This document shows, piece after piece, positions 25,759-33,841 of a stretch of 64,000 nt of DNA. The DNA is from Calothrix sp. NIES-4105 (GTDB lineage Bacteria > Cyanobacteriota > Cyanobacteriia > Cyanobacteriales > Nostocaceae). Within the stretch, counting starts at the first letter, position 1. Every line of letters starts with the position of its first letter. Both the position numbers and the translations under genes were made by a program. The DNA lies in the NCBI RefSeq assembly GCF_002368415.1, contig NZ_AP018290.1, positions 6,399,614 to 6,463,613 of the forward strand, given 5' to 3'. The notes beneath the pieces are model-generated. The model did not search any database, had not been told where the DNA came from, and was given only the letters and a program-made list of their open reading frames with translations.

Positions 25759-27057
25759 ATGAAATTGCAAGCTTCTGACAAGCAAAAATTTTGGTGGCTA
25801 ATAGCTTTAGTAGCTATTGTTACATCGATTTTTGGTACTTTTAACCTTTACAATTTTCTAACTAATCGTGAGCAAAATAAATATTTGTCACCCAATTTCT
25901 ATGAACAACCAGTTACAGTCAATGCGGTTGCTGCGGAGGGGGAGTTGCAACCCAAAGATGAAGTGATTAAATTATTTCCCCCAACTTCTACTGCTATGAA
26001 TGCTAGAGTCGAGCGATTATTAGTAAAAGTTGGAGATAGAGTTAAAGCTGGGCAAATAATCGCAATTTTAGATAGTCGCGCACGTTTGGAAGCAGCTTTG
26101 CAAACAGTCAAAGCAAGGGTTACAGTACAACAAGCCAATCTTAACAAAGTTTTAGCAGGCGCCCCAACTGGTGACATCAACGCGCATAAGGCAAATATTG
26201 AAGCGATAAAAGCTGAGAAGCAGGGACAAATCACAGCACAACAAGCAACAATAAAGCGCTTAGAATCTGAACTACAAGGAGAAAACCTTGCTCAAACTGC
26301 TATGATTGAAAGATTAATGGCAGAATTGGAAAATGCAAAGAGTGAATGCGCGCGGTACCAAAAGTTGTATCAAAATGGTACCATAGCAACTCAACAAGTT
26401 GAAATTAAGTGCTTACAACAAGAAACTGCGATAAAGCGTTTGCAAGAAGCGCAGATGAATTTAAAACGTACTATTAATAGTGGTAGTCAACAGATAGCAG
26501 AAGCGAAAGCGACACTCAAACGGAGTATCGAAACGCTTCAACAGCAGCAAATTGAAGCAACAGCAAATCTTGAACAAACAGCAGAAGTACGTCCTGTTAA
26601 CATCATGCTTGCCCAAGCTGAACTGCAACGAGCTATAGCTGAAGTAAAACAAGCGCAAGTAGAATTAGAAAATGCCTACGTGCGTTCCCCTTCATCAAGT
26701 CAGGTTATTAGAATTCATACTCGACCTGGAGAAATTGTTAGCAATGAGGGAATTGTTTCTCTTGGTAACACACAAGAAATGTATGTAAAAGCAGAAGTAT
26801 ATGAAAGTGATATAAGTCAAGTACGTATTGGTCAAAAAGTCAAAATTACCAGTAACAGTTTGACAAACACATTGCAAGGAACCGTCGAAGAAATAGGTTT
26901 AGAAATTGGCAAAAAAGATATTTTAAGTAATGACCCTATTTTTGATACAGATGCAAGAGTTGTAGAAGTTAAAATTCGTCTTAATCCTACAGGTAGCAAG
27001 CAGGTGGCTAATTTAACTAATTTGAAAGTTAAGGTGATTATTAATACTACTAAATAA
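25759..27057 (+). CDS. devB: DevB-like membrane fusion protein (HlyD family)
   Basis: A 432-residue periplasmic adaptor. One N-terminal membrane helix (about 12-35) is followed by a biotinyl-lipoyl half-domain (VERLLVKVGDRVKAGQIIA), a long coiled-coil rich in glutamine and lysine (about 110-295), the second lipoyl half (AYVRSPSSSQVIRIHTRPGE) and a beta-barrel. DevB works with DevC and DevA and an outer-membrane TolC-type channel. In heterocyst-forming cyanobacteria this exporter family moves glycolipids. It is the first gene of a devBCA-ordered operon, which supports the name. Confidence 0.9.
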   Translation: MKLQASDKQKFWWLIALVAIVTSIFGTFNLYNFLTNREQNKYLSPNFYEQPVTVNAVAAEGELQPKDEVIKLFPPTSTAMNARVERLLVKVGDRVKAGQIIAILDSRARLEAALQTVKARVTVQQANLNKVLAGAPTGDINAHKANIEAIKAEKQGQITAQQATIKRLESELQGENLAQTAMIERLMAELENAKSECARYQKLYQNGTIATQQVEIKCLQQETAIKRLQEAQMNLKRTINSGSQQIAEAKATLKRSIETLQQQQIEATANLEQTAEVRPVNIMLAQAELQRAIAEVKQAQVELENAYVRSPSSSQVIRIHTRPGEIVSNEGIVSLGNTQEMYVKAEVYESDISQVRIGQKVKITSNSLTNTLQGTVEEIGLEIGKKDILSNDPIFDTDARVVEVKIRLNPTGSKQVANLTNLKVKVIINTTK

Positions 27058-27070
27058 TTTTTACAGAAGA

Positions 27071-28249
27071 ATGACTCAGAAAATACCTACAGCTTGGTTA
27101 CAACTTAGTTTTCAAAAACGCCGATTGTTTATTGCCATTTGCGGTATAAGTCTTGCCATTGCCTTAGTATTTATGCAGCTTGGCTTACGTGCTGCTGTAT
27201 TTGATAGTGCTGTTGCATTACATAAATCTTTACAAGGAGATATTTTTTTAGTAAATCCAAGTTCTACTAGTTTGATTTATATGGCGCCAATTTCAGTACG
27301 TCGTTTGAATCAAACTTTAGCCTTAGAAGAAATTGATTATGTGACACCAATATATTTAGGTTGGGCAAGGTTCAAAAATCCACAGATAAAAAATTATTGG
27401 CGCCATATATATGTTATTGGTTTTGATATTAGTCATAATGTCCTGAATTTACCAGGTATTACGAAAAATAAAGATAAACTAAAACTGTCGAATGTAGTTT
27501 TATTTGGTAAATCTTCTCGGAGTGAATTTGGTAATATTGCCGAGCAATTCAACAGTAAAGGCAAAGTCTATACAGAACTGTTTGGTTTATTAACGCGCTC
27601 TGGCTATAGTAGTATCACAGTTGAAGGATTATTTGATTTAGATATTTCTTTTGGGATTGATGGTTACCTAGTGACTAGCAACTCGAATTTTTTAGAAATT
27701 TTTAAGGGTTGGAATAAAAATTTTGTGCATATAGGAGTAGTAAAATTAAAAGAAGGATATAAGATTAATCAAATAATAGCAAAAATTAAACAGCATATAC
27801 CTTCAGATGTTAAAGTTTTAACCAAGGAAGAATTTATGGAAAAAGATAAAAAGTATTGGGATAATACAACCCCTACTAGCTTTGCTTTAACGTTTGGTGT
27901 TGTTATGGGATTAATTGTAGGAGTTATTTTTGTTTATCAAATACTTCATAGTAATGTTTCTGAACATTTAGTTGAGTATGCGACTCTCAAAGCTATGGGT
28001 TATAAACAGAATTATTTGTTGTCTGTAGTTTTTCAACAATCATTAATTTTAGCATTATTAGGATATATTCCTGGTTTGTTAATATCAATCAGCATTGCAT
28101 CATTTTTTCAGAACGCAACAAGAATACCTATTAACATGAATATTGAGAGAGCTTTAATAGTTTTAATATTGGCGTTTTGTATGTGTTTTATTTCTGGCGC
28201 TATCGCTATGAATAAATTAAAAGTTGTAGACCCTGCTGATGTTTTCTAG
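27071..28249 (+). CDS. devC: DevC-like ABC transporter permease
   Basis: A 392-residue FtsX/MacB-fold permease. It has one N-terminal membrane helix (about 22-42), a large periplasmic domain (about 45-265) and three C-terminal helices (about 270-292, 318-345, 357-378). The start KIPTAWLQLSFQKRRLFIAI and the end NKLKVVDPADVF are typical of cyanobacterial DevC proteins. It lies 13 bases after devB and 21 before devA. It forms the membrane core of the exporter. Confidence 0.92.
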   Translation: MTQKIPTAWLQLSFQKRRLFIAICGISLAIALVFMQLGLRAAVFDSAVALHKSLQGDIFLVNPSSTSLIYMAPISVRRLNQTLALEEIDYVTPIYLGWARFKNPQIKNYWRHIYVIGFDISHNVLNLPGITKNKDKLKLSNVVLFGKSSRSEFGNIAEQFNSKGKVYTELFGLLTRSGYSSITVEGLFDLDISFGIDGYLVTSNSNFLEIFKGWNKNFVHIGVVKLKEGYKINQIIAKIKQHIPSDVKVLTKEEFMEKDKKYWDNTTPTSFALTFGVVMGLIVGVIFVYQILHSNVSEHLVEYATLKAMGYKQNYLLSVVFQQSLILALLGYIPGLLISISIASFFQNATRIPINMNIERALIVLILAFCMCFISGAIAMNKLKVVDPADVF

Positions 28250-28270
28250 CTATATTTATACTATATTGCC

Positions 28271-28954
28271 ATGCAAACGATAGTTGTTAAAAGCCTCAAT
28301 CATTACTTTGGGAAAGATATTCTTCGTAAACAAGTACTATCCAACATTAATTTAGAAATAAAAAGAGGGGAAATCGCTGTAATAATAGGTCAATCAGGCT
28401 CTGGGAAAACAACTTTATTATCTTTAATAGGCGCCTTACGTTCTGTACAACAAGGAAGCTTAAAAATTTTTGGACAAGAACAGCATAACGCTTCTGAAGA
28501 ACAAATGATTAGCCTACGGCGCCAAATCGGCTATATCTTCCAGAGTTATAATTTATTACGATTCATGACAGCACGCCAAAATGTACAAATGTCGGTTGAA
28601 TTAAAAGAGAATATTTCTGCAAACAATGCGCTTTTAATGTCAGAAAATATACTTAAAGCTGTGGGTTTAGAGCAACACATTAACTACTACCCGCATCAAC
28701 TTTCTGGAGGACAAAAGCAAAGAGTTGCAATTGCGCGCGCTTTAGTCAACAACCCAAAATTATTACTAGCAGATGAACCAACAGCTGCATTAGATAGTAA
28801 AACAGGACGTGAAGTTATTAATGTAATCCAGCATTTAGCGAGAAACAAAGGTTGTACAGTGGTATTGGTTACTCACAACCATCGTATTTTAGATATCGCT
28901 GACCGTATCTTTAATATAGAAGACGGTTGTTTACAAGAAAGGGTTTTTGTGTAA
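28271..28954 (+). CDS. devA: DevA-like ABC transporter ATPase
   Basis: A 227-residue ATPase of the MacB/LolD class. Walker A is GQSGSGKTT, the Q-loop is IFQSYNLL, the signature is LSGGQKQRVAIARAL and Walker B is LLLADEPTAALD with the switch histidine in VTHNHR. It completes the devBCA operon. The substrate may be the product of the P450/glycosyltransferase cluster upstream, given the family's glycolipid export role, but this is inference. Confidence 0.94.
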   Translation: MQTIVVKSLNHYFGKDILRKQVLSNINLEIKRGEIAVIIGQSGSGKTTLLSLIGALRSVQQGSLKIFGQEQHNASEEQMISLRRQIGYIFQSYNLLRFMTARQNVQMSVELKENISANNALLMSENILKAVGLEQHINYYPHQLSGGQKQRVAIARALVNNPKLLLADEPTAALDSKTGREVINVIQHLARNKGCTVVLVTHNHRILDIADRIFNIEDGCLQERVFV

Positions 28955-28987
28955 AGTCAAATTTTCAACTTTAGAAGGAGTATTAGT

Positions 28988-30043
28988 ATGAATAAAAAAA
29001 TTGCAGCCACAGGATTAATACTATTTTCCTTTATACTGCCATCCAAGGCTTCGGCTGCTAGCTTCAGTAAATTTTTTATTTTTGGAGACAGTCTTTCCGA
29101 CGCGGGTAATGCTTACAACGGAACTTTGAAGCAAATACCTGCCAGTCCACCATATTTTGAAGGTCGTTTTTCTAATGGTGATATTTGGACTGATTATTTA
29201 GGAGAACAGCTAAATTTAGAGCCAGCTTTATTAACATCCCTAGCTACTACCTCTCCCTCTCAAGGAATTAACTTTGCTATTGGTGGTTCTAAGTCAGGTC
29301 AGGGTAATTCTTTTGTTCCTTTTCTACCTTTACCTGGGGTTTTAGAACAAGTCCAATTATTAACTAGTCCCTTGCAAAAATTAAATACTAAACTCGACTC
29401 GAATGCACTCTACGCAATTTGGGGAGGCGGCAATGATTATCTAAGCGGTGTTACTGACACAAACCAAACCGTGAATAATTTAACAAGTGCAGTAGGACTA
29501 CTTACTCAAGCAGGTGCAAAAAATGTTATGGTGTTAAACTTACCTGATTTAGGTAGAACACCTCAAGCGCTTAATACAGGAACGAACGCCAATTTAACAG
29601 CATTAACAGAAAAACATAATACAACGCTAAAATCAGCTTTATTACCATTTAGCAGTAATCCTGAGTTAAACATAATTCCAGTGGATGTCAAAAATCTTTC
29701 TGACGAAATATTTGCAAACCCACAAGCATTTGGTGTCAATAACGTAACTCAAGCATGTCTAAATACGAATTTGAGCGTTTGTAACAACCCTTCAGGATTT
29801 TTATTCTTCGATAATATTCATCCAACAACTAAATTTCACAACTTGCTTGCGACAGAAGCTCTTTCAGCAATTAACTCTAAATCTATACCCATTGCTGCAA
29901 GCGTTGCAATTGCAAGTACAAGTACAAGTATTCCTGAACCTTCAACAAATTGGGCAATTATAGGCGCCGCAACTTTAGTAAGTATAGGATGCCTAAAACG
30001 TGCGAAACAATCTTCTTGCTGCCCCCAGTATCAAAAGCGTTAA
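28988..30043 (+). CDS. GDSL-type esterase, exported, PEP-CTERM-like tail
   Basis: A 351-residue secreted SGNH hydrolase. A signal peptide (residues 1-23, ending in KASA) precedes the catalytic block FIFGDSLSDAGNAYNG; further blocks include GGGNDYLSG and the final catalytic pair in FFDNIHPTTKFH. The C-terminus has a PEP-CTERM-like sorting tail: IPEPSTNWAI, a hydrophobic helix and a basic end. AGAAGGAG precedes the ATG. It lies 34 bases after devA and is probably co-transcribed. It may trim or transfer acyl chains on the exported product or on envelope lipids. Confidence 0.9.
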   Translation: MNKKIAATGLILFSFILPSKASAASFSKFFIFGDSLSDAGNAYNGTLKQIPASPPYFEGRFSNGDIWTDYLGEQLNLEPALLTSLATTSPSQGINFAIGGSKSGQGNSFVPFLPLPGVLEQVQLLTSPLQKLNTKLDSNALYAIWGGGNDYLSGVTDTNQTVNNLTSAVGLLTQAGAKNVMVLNLPDLGRTPQALNTGTNANLTALTEKHNTTLKSALLPFSSNPELNIIPVDVKNLSDEIFANPQAFGVNNVTQACLNTNLSVCNNPSGFLFFDNIHPTTKFHNLLATEALSAINSKSIPIAASVAIASTSTSIPEPSTNWAIIGAATLVSIGCLKRAKQSSCCPQYQKR

Positions 30044-30076
30044 CTCTAGTTACACCGCTAATGCTCATATTCCTAC

Positions 30077-31483
30077 TTAGGCGCCCTTCAACTCAAGCTG
30101 TAGTTGCTTTTGTGGTGCCTTTTGAAATAAATTGGGTGATTCCCAATGTTCTTGACAAACCTGTTCAATCAGTCGCTGTGTGGCATATTCCATTACTATT
30201 GGTTGTAAGAAAAACTGCTCGCCACTTTTTTCGATTAATGAGCGTTGTAATAAAGATTTAACTGTTTGCAGTAACTGGGACTTTCTTGAGGTAATTATGC
30301 CCGAAGCTAAAGAAGCCAAGGATGTTGGCTCTTGATTCATGGCTAACCAATACATAACTTCCTGTTCTGCTGCCGACAAACGATTGAACTGACGTTCTAA
30401 CAAGTTACCGATATCATCAAAAATTGATGCTCCTTGCTCTATACATTCTAAAATCTCAGAAATTCTACCGTTAAATACTTCTTGTGTAGCTGCTGCAACC
30501 ATTTTTAATGCTAAGGGATTGCCTCCATAATGCTCGATTAACTTCTGCCATTGTTGTTCAGTTCCTATAAATTTTCCCTTTTGAGCGAATATTTGGCGCC
30601 CTTCAGTATAGTGCAACCCCTTTAGTTGCATCGATTTGACTTTAGTTGCATCGCCTTCTAAAAGCGCTATTTCTCTAGGTTTCTCTGTCGAAGTCAGAAT
30701 CACACAGCTAGTATGAGGGACTTCAGCAATAGTCTTGATTAATTGACCATACCCCTCATAACCTTGGCGCCAAAGTCCTGTTTGTCCACCACTAGATAAA
30801 ATAGTCTCAACATTATCTAATATTATTAGACATCGATTTGAGCTTAAACACTCCATTAACTTAGATAATTTACCATCAAAGCTGTCGGGGATTGGTACTT
30901 CTTTTCGCAGCGACCATAACAAGAATTGCAATATATTCGCGAGTAGTTCCTCTACAGATGGAGCATTCTGCAAAGAACGCCACACAGCTACATCAAACTC
31001 AGCTTGAACTTGTAGCCCCAGCTTTACAGCTAACGTACTCTTACCAATACCTCCAATTCCTAACAATGCCACTAAACGGTCGCGTCTCTCTAATATCCAG
31101 CATCGTAACTGCAACAACTCGTTAGAGCGATTGTAAAATATCGATACATCCGGTGCCTCTCCCCAGTCATGTTGTGGGTTAGCACGCCGAACTTCCACTT
31201 CAGAGAACTCTTGGGTCGGTTGGGTATAATCACTTATAGTCAACTCCAACCCAAAAGCACTAAAAGCTTTTTGTAATGAACCTTTATCTACAACTTCAGT
31301 GCGCCCCATTATTTTAGAGACTGTGTGCAGTGCTAAAACCATGCGGGCGCCGAGTTCTTCTACAGTAAAACAATGATTAAAATTTTCGTTAGATTCAGCA
31401 GTGGCTCTTGCGGATTGAAGCCTATTCCAGCCTTTAAGAGTGAGGATAACGCCACGATTGCGCCGTTTTGAAAGCTGTTTCAT
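30077..31483 (-). CDS. NB-ARC STAND ATPase without sensor repeats
   Basis: A 468-residue protein. The N-terminal 100 residues look like a winged-helix/XRE-like domain (LKGWNRLQSARATAE), then a NB-ARC ATPase with P-loop GIGGIGKST (about 143-151), Walker B CLIILDNVE, and GNPLALK (GxP motif) followed by winged-helix elements. In cyanobacteria such proteins usually continue into WD40 or TPR repeats of several hundred residues. Here the protein stops soon after IVMEYATQRLIEQVC, so the sensor is missing. It is either a short form or a truncated relic. STAND proteins act in signalling and sometimes defence. Confidence 0.82.
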   Translation of the reverse strand: MKQLSKRRNRGVILTLKGWNRLQSARATAESNENFNHCFTVEELGARMVLALHTVSKIMGRTEVVDKGSLQKAFSAFGLELTISDYTQPTQEFSEVEVRRANPQHDWGEAPDVSIFYNRSNELLQLRCWILERRDRLVALLGIGGIGKSTLAVKLGLQVQAEFDVAVWRSLQNAPSVEELLANILQFLLWSLRKEVPIPDSFDGKLSKLMECLSSNRCLIILDNVETILSSGGQTGLWRQGYEGYGQLIKTIAEVPHTSCVILTSTEKPREIALLEGDATKVKSMQLKGLHYTEGRQIFAQKGKFIGTEQQWQKLIEHYGGNPLALKMVAAATQEVFNGRISEILECIEQGASIFDDIGNLLERQFNRLSAAEQEVMYWLAMNQEPTSLASLASGIITSRKSQLLQTVKSLLQRSLIEKSGEQFFLQPIVMEYATQRLIEQVCQEHWESPNLFQKAPQKQLQLELKGA

Positions 31484-32078
31484 TTGTCTTATATCATAAA
31501 GTAAATATTTTTAACAAAAGAAAATCATCTATGAAATCAAACGTACAACCAATGTATTTAATTGTATTCAACATAACCTTATAGGTATTGTTGAATGATG
31601 ATTATGCAAAAATAAAAACTACAAAATCAATGTAGTTTTTTAGACTAGATGACTTGTTGCTATTGCACAGGTAAACCAATCCCGTAGTTGCTCAATATTC
31701 TGTAATTATGCGATTTTTCATAGTTACCTCCGCTAAAATGAATGTAGTCTTATATACGTAATTACTGAATATAGGCATTAATTAAAACGCTTAACTTGAA
31801 GATTAAATTGCTAAACTTACCTTGTGTAATTTTACGATAATATTGCATCCTTAAACTATCCTAAATAAAAAAGGTTGTATAAAATTTTCCAAGCTATTTT
31901 ATAAGAGCAATTAGAAATTTACACTTTTTAATAGTTTTTAGCCAACAACTTAACTTTAGTTAAGTGTAATACTGAAATATAACTGTCAAGATATCGGAAC
32001 CAGCCTGCTTACCTAATTGGACTTTATAAACCCATCCTATAACAGGTGTTTTTAAAATTACTTAATTTAATGTTAAAT
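31484..32078. other. gene-free control region before the second P450
   Basis: No coding region. It contains the block shared with 25407 (31790-31838) and the P450 palindrome (31948-31965), and presumably the promoters of the divergent NB-ARC and P450 genes. Confidence 0.55.
31948..31965. promoter_or_regulatory. palindrome shared by both P450 promoters
   Basis: ACTTAACTTTAGTTAAGT, identical to 15779-15796; the identity extends slightly on both sides (ACA before, GT after). It lies 113 bases before the ATG of the second P450. Confidence 0.6.
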
Positions 32079-33500
32079 ATGACTAAAACTAATATAAAGC
32101 TACCAAATGGATCGAAGGCGCCTGCTTTCATACAAATGATGCAGTGGATTGCAAGTCCACTATCTATGATGTCCAAGTGTGCCAAACGCTATGGCGATAT
32201 ATTTACTCTGAACATAGGTAAAAAATATACTCCTATAGTATTTGTTAGCAATCCAATCGCGTTGCAAGAAATTTTAACTGGTGATTCAACCAAGCAGTTT
32301 TCAGCCCCAGGAGAAGATAATGGTATATTTGAACCCTTGGTTGGGAAATATTCTGTAATCACTTTGAATGGTAAACAGCACCAACGCCAACGCCAGTTAC
32401 TCACACCTCCTTTTCACGGAGAAAGGATGCGTAGTTATACTGAAGTCATTAGCAATATTACAGTAGAGGTAATGAGTGAGTTACACATAGACAAACCATT
32501 CTCTGTACGAGATATTACTCAAGCTATTACCCTAAAAACAATTATTAAAGCTGTGTTTGGGTTTTACGAAGGTGAGCGTGCCAAAACATTAGAAGGCTTG
32601 CTAGATGTCATGCTTGATAACAGCAGTTCTCCTTTTGGGGTTATGATGCTTTACTTTCCGGCGTTGCAGAAAGATTTAGGCGCGCTTAGTCCTTGGGGTA
32701 AGTATCTGCGGCGCATCGAGCAAATAGATAAACTTATTTATCAGGAAATTGAAGAACGTCGAGGGCAGGCAGATTCATCTAGAACAGATATTCTGAGTCT
32801 ATTAATGTCCGCGCGTGATGAAGCGGGTGAGTGTATGACCGACCAAGAATTACGTGACGAATTATTGACGTTATTAATAGCAGGTCAGGAAACAACCGCT
32901 ACTGCTTTAGCTTGGGCTTTATACTGGATACATAAATTACCTACGGTAAGAGAAAAGCTGCTTCTTGAAATTGATAGTTTAGGCGATGTGGGCGCCAATC
33001 TTGACTCAACTGCCATAAATAAATTGCCTTATCTTAATGCGGTTTGTTGCGAAACTTTACGGATTTACCCGGTAGGAATGCTTACTTTTGCGCGAGTCGT
33101 AGAAACCCCTGTAAACCTGTGTGGATATGATTTAGAGCCTGGTACTGTATTGTACGGAAATATCTATTTAACACATCATCGTGAGGATTTATATCCAGAA
33201 CCTTATTTGTTTAAGCCAGAACGTTTTTTAGCTCGTCAATTTTCTCCCTACGAGTTTTTACCTTTTGGTGGTGGTCTAAGACGCTGTATCGGCGCCGCTT
33301 TTGCCATGTTTGAAATGAAAGTCGCGCTCTTTAAGATACTTTCTGAATACTCACTGGCTTTAACTGATAATCGTGATGTCAAACCTGGGCGCCGTGGTTT
33401 AGTAACGGCGCCTGCATCTCCAATCAAAATGGTAGTTACAGGTAAAAGAAATAACTCACCTAACAGCTTTTCTGAAAAAGCCTCTGTAAGTGCTATGTAA
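32079..33500 (+). CDS. cytochrome P450, CYP110-like paralogue
   Basis: A 473-residue P450 very similar to the one at 15967 along its whole length. It has the I-helix AGQETTATAL, ETLRIYP (ExxR), FKPERFLARQFSPYEFLPF and the heme loop GGGLRRCIGAAF. The ATG at 32079 was chosen because it aligns with its paralogue; the GTG at 32046 adds an unconserved extension. The main differences lie around residues 170-200, in the substrate-recognition part, so the substrates may differ. It appears monocistronic and is followed by a GC-rich hairpin. Confidence 0.92.
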   Translation: MTKTNIKLPNGSKAPAFIQMMQWIASPLSMMSKCAKRYGDIFTLNIGKKYTPIVFVSNPIALQEILTGDSTKQFSAPGEDNGIFEPLVGKYSVITLNGKQHQRQRQLLTPPFHGERMRSYTEVISNITVEVMSELHIDKPFSVRDITQAITLKTIIKAVFGFYEGERAKTLEGLLDVMLDNSSSPFGVMMLYFPALQKDLGALSPWGKYLRRIEQIDKLIYQEIEERRGQADSSRTDILSLLMSARDEAGECMTDQELRDELLTLLIAGQETTATALAWALYWIHKLPTVREKLLLEIDSLGDVGANLDSTAINKLPYLNAVCCETLRIYPVGMLTFARVVETPVNLCGYDLEPGTVLYGNIYLTHHREDLYPEPYLFKPERFLARQFSPYEFLPFGGGLRRCIGAAFAMFEMKVALFKILSEYSLALTDNRDVKPGRRGLVTAPASPIKMVVTGKRNNSPNSFSEKASVSAM

Positions 33501-33520
33501 AAATATAAAATCCCCCCTGA

Positions 33521-33537
33521 CCCCCCGAAGCGGGGGG
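33521..33537. terminator. GC-rich hairpin after the second P450
   Basis: CCCCCC-GAAG-CGGGGGG forms a strong stem just downstream of the P450 stop, preceded by another C-run at 33512. It may terminate the P450 and also marks the truncated edge of the AAA pseudogene. Confidence 0.55.
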
Positions 33538-33541
33538 AAAA

Positions 33542-33841
33542 AGAGCGACTACTGCAATGCTAGCGCTAGCCAAGGAACTAACGAGTAGTGGACGCTACAC
33601 AGCAGTCATGGTATCTGCGGAAGTGGGGGCGCCTTATAGCCATGACCCAGGCGCCGCAGAACTAGCTATTTTAGACTCTTGGCGCGCACGTGCCAAGTTT
33701 CATTTACCCTCTGAATTACAACCCCCCGCTTGGGATGAAGCTCCACCAGGACGAAGAATTCAAGCTGCTTTACAGGCTTGGGCACAAGCATCACCAAAAC
33801 CTTTAGTGTTATTTATAGATGAAATAGACGTATTACTAGAT
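33542..33841 (+). pseudogene. AAA-like ATPase with nuclease tail, 5' remnant
   Basis: The frame resumes the family sequence at ATTAMLALAKELTSSGRYTA, just after where a Walker A should be; the P-loop and everything before it are lost at the GC-rich hairpin. A Walker B follows (PKPLVLFIDEIDVLLD) and then the frame is broken at 33841 by a TnpB-like insertion. Continuation is at 35808. The 5' truncation, insertion and a later frameshift make the gene dead. Confidence 0.82.
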
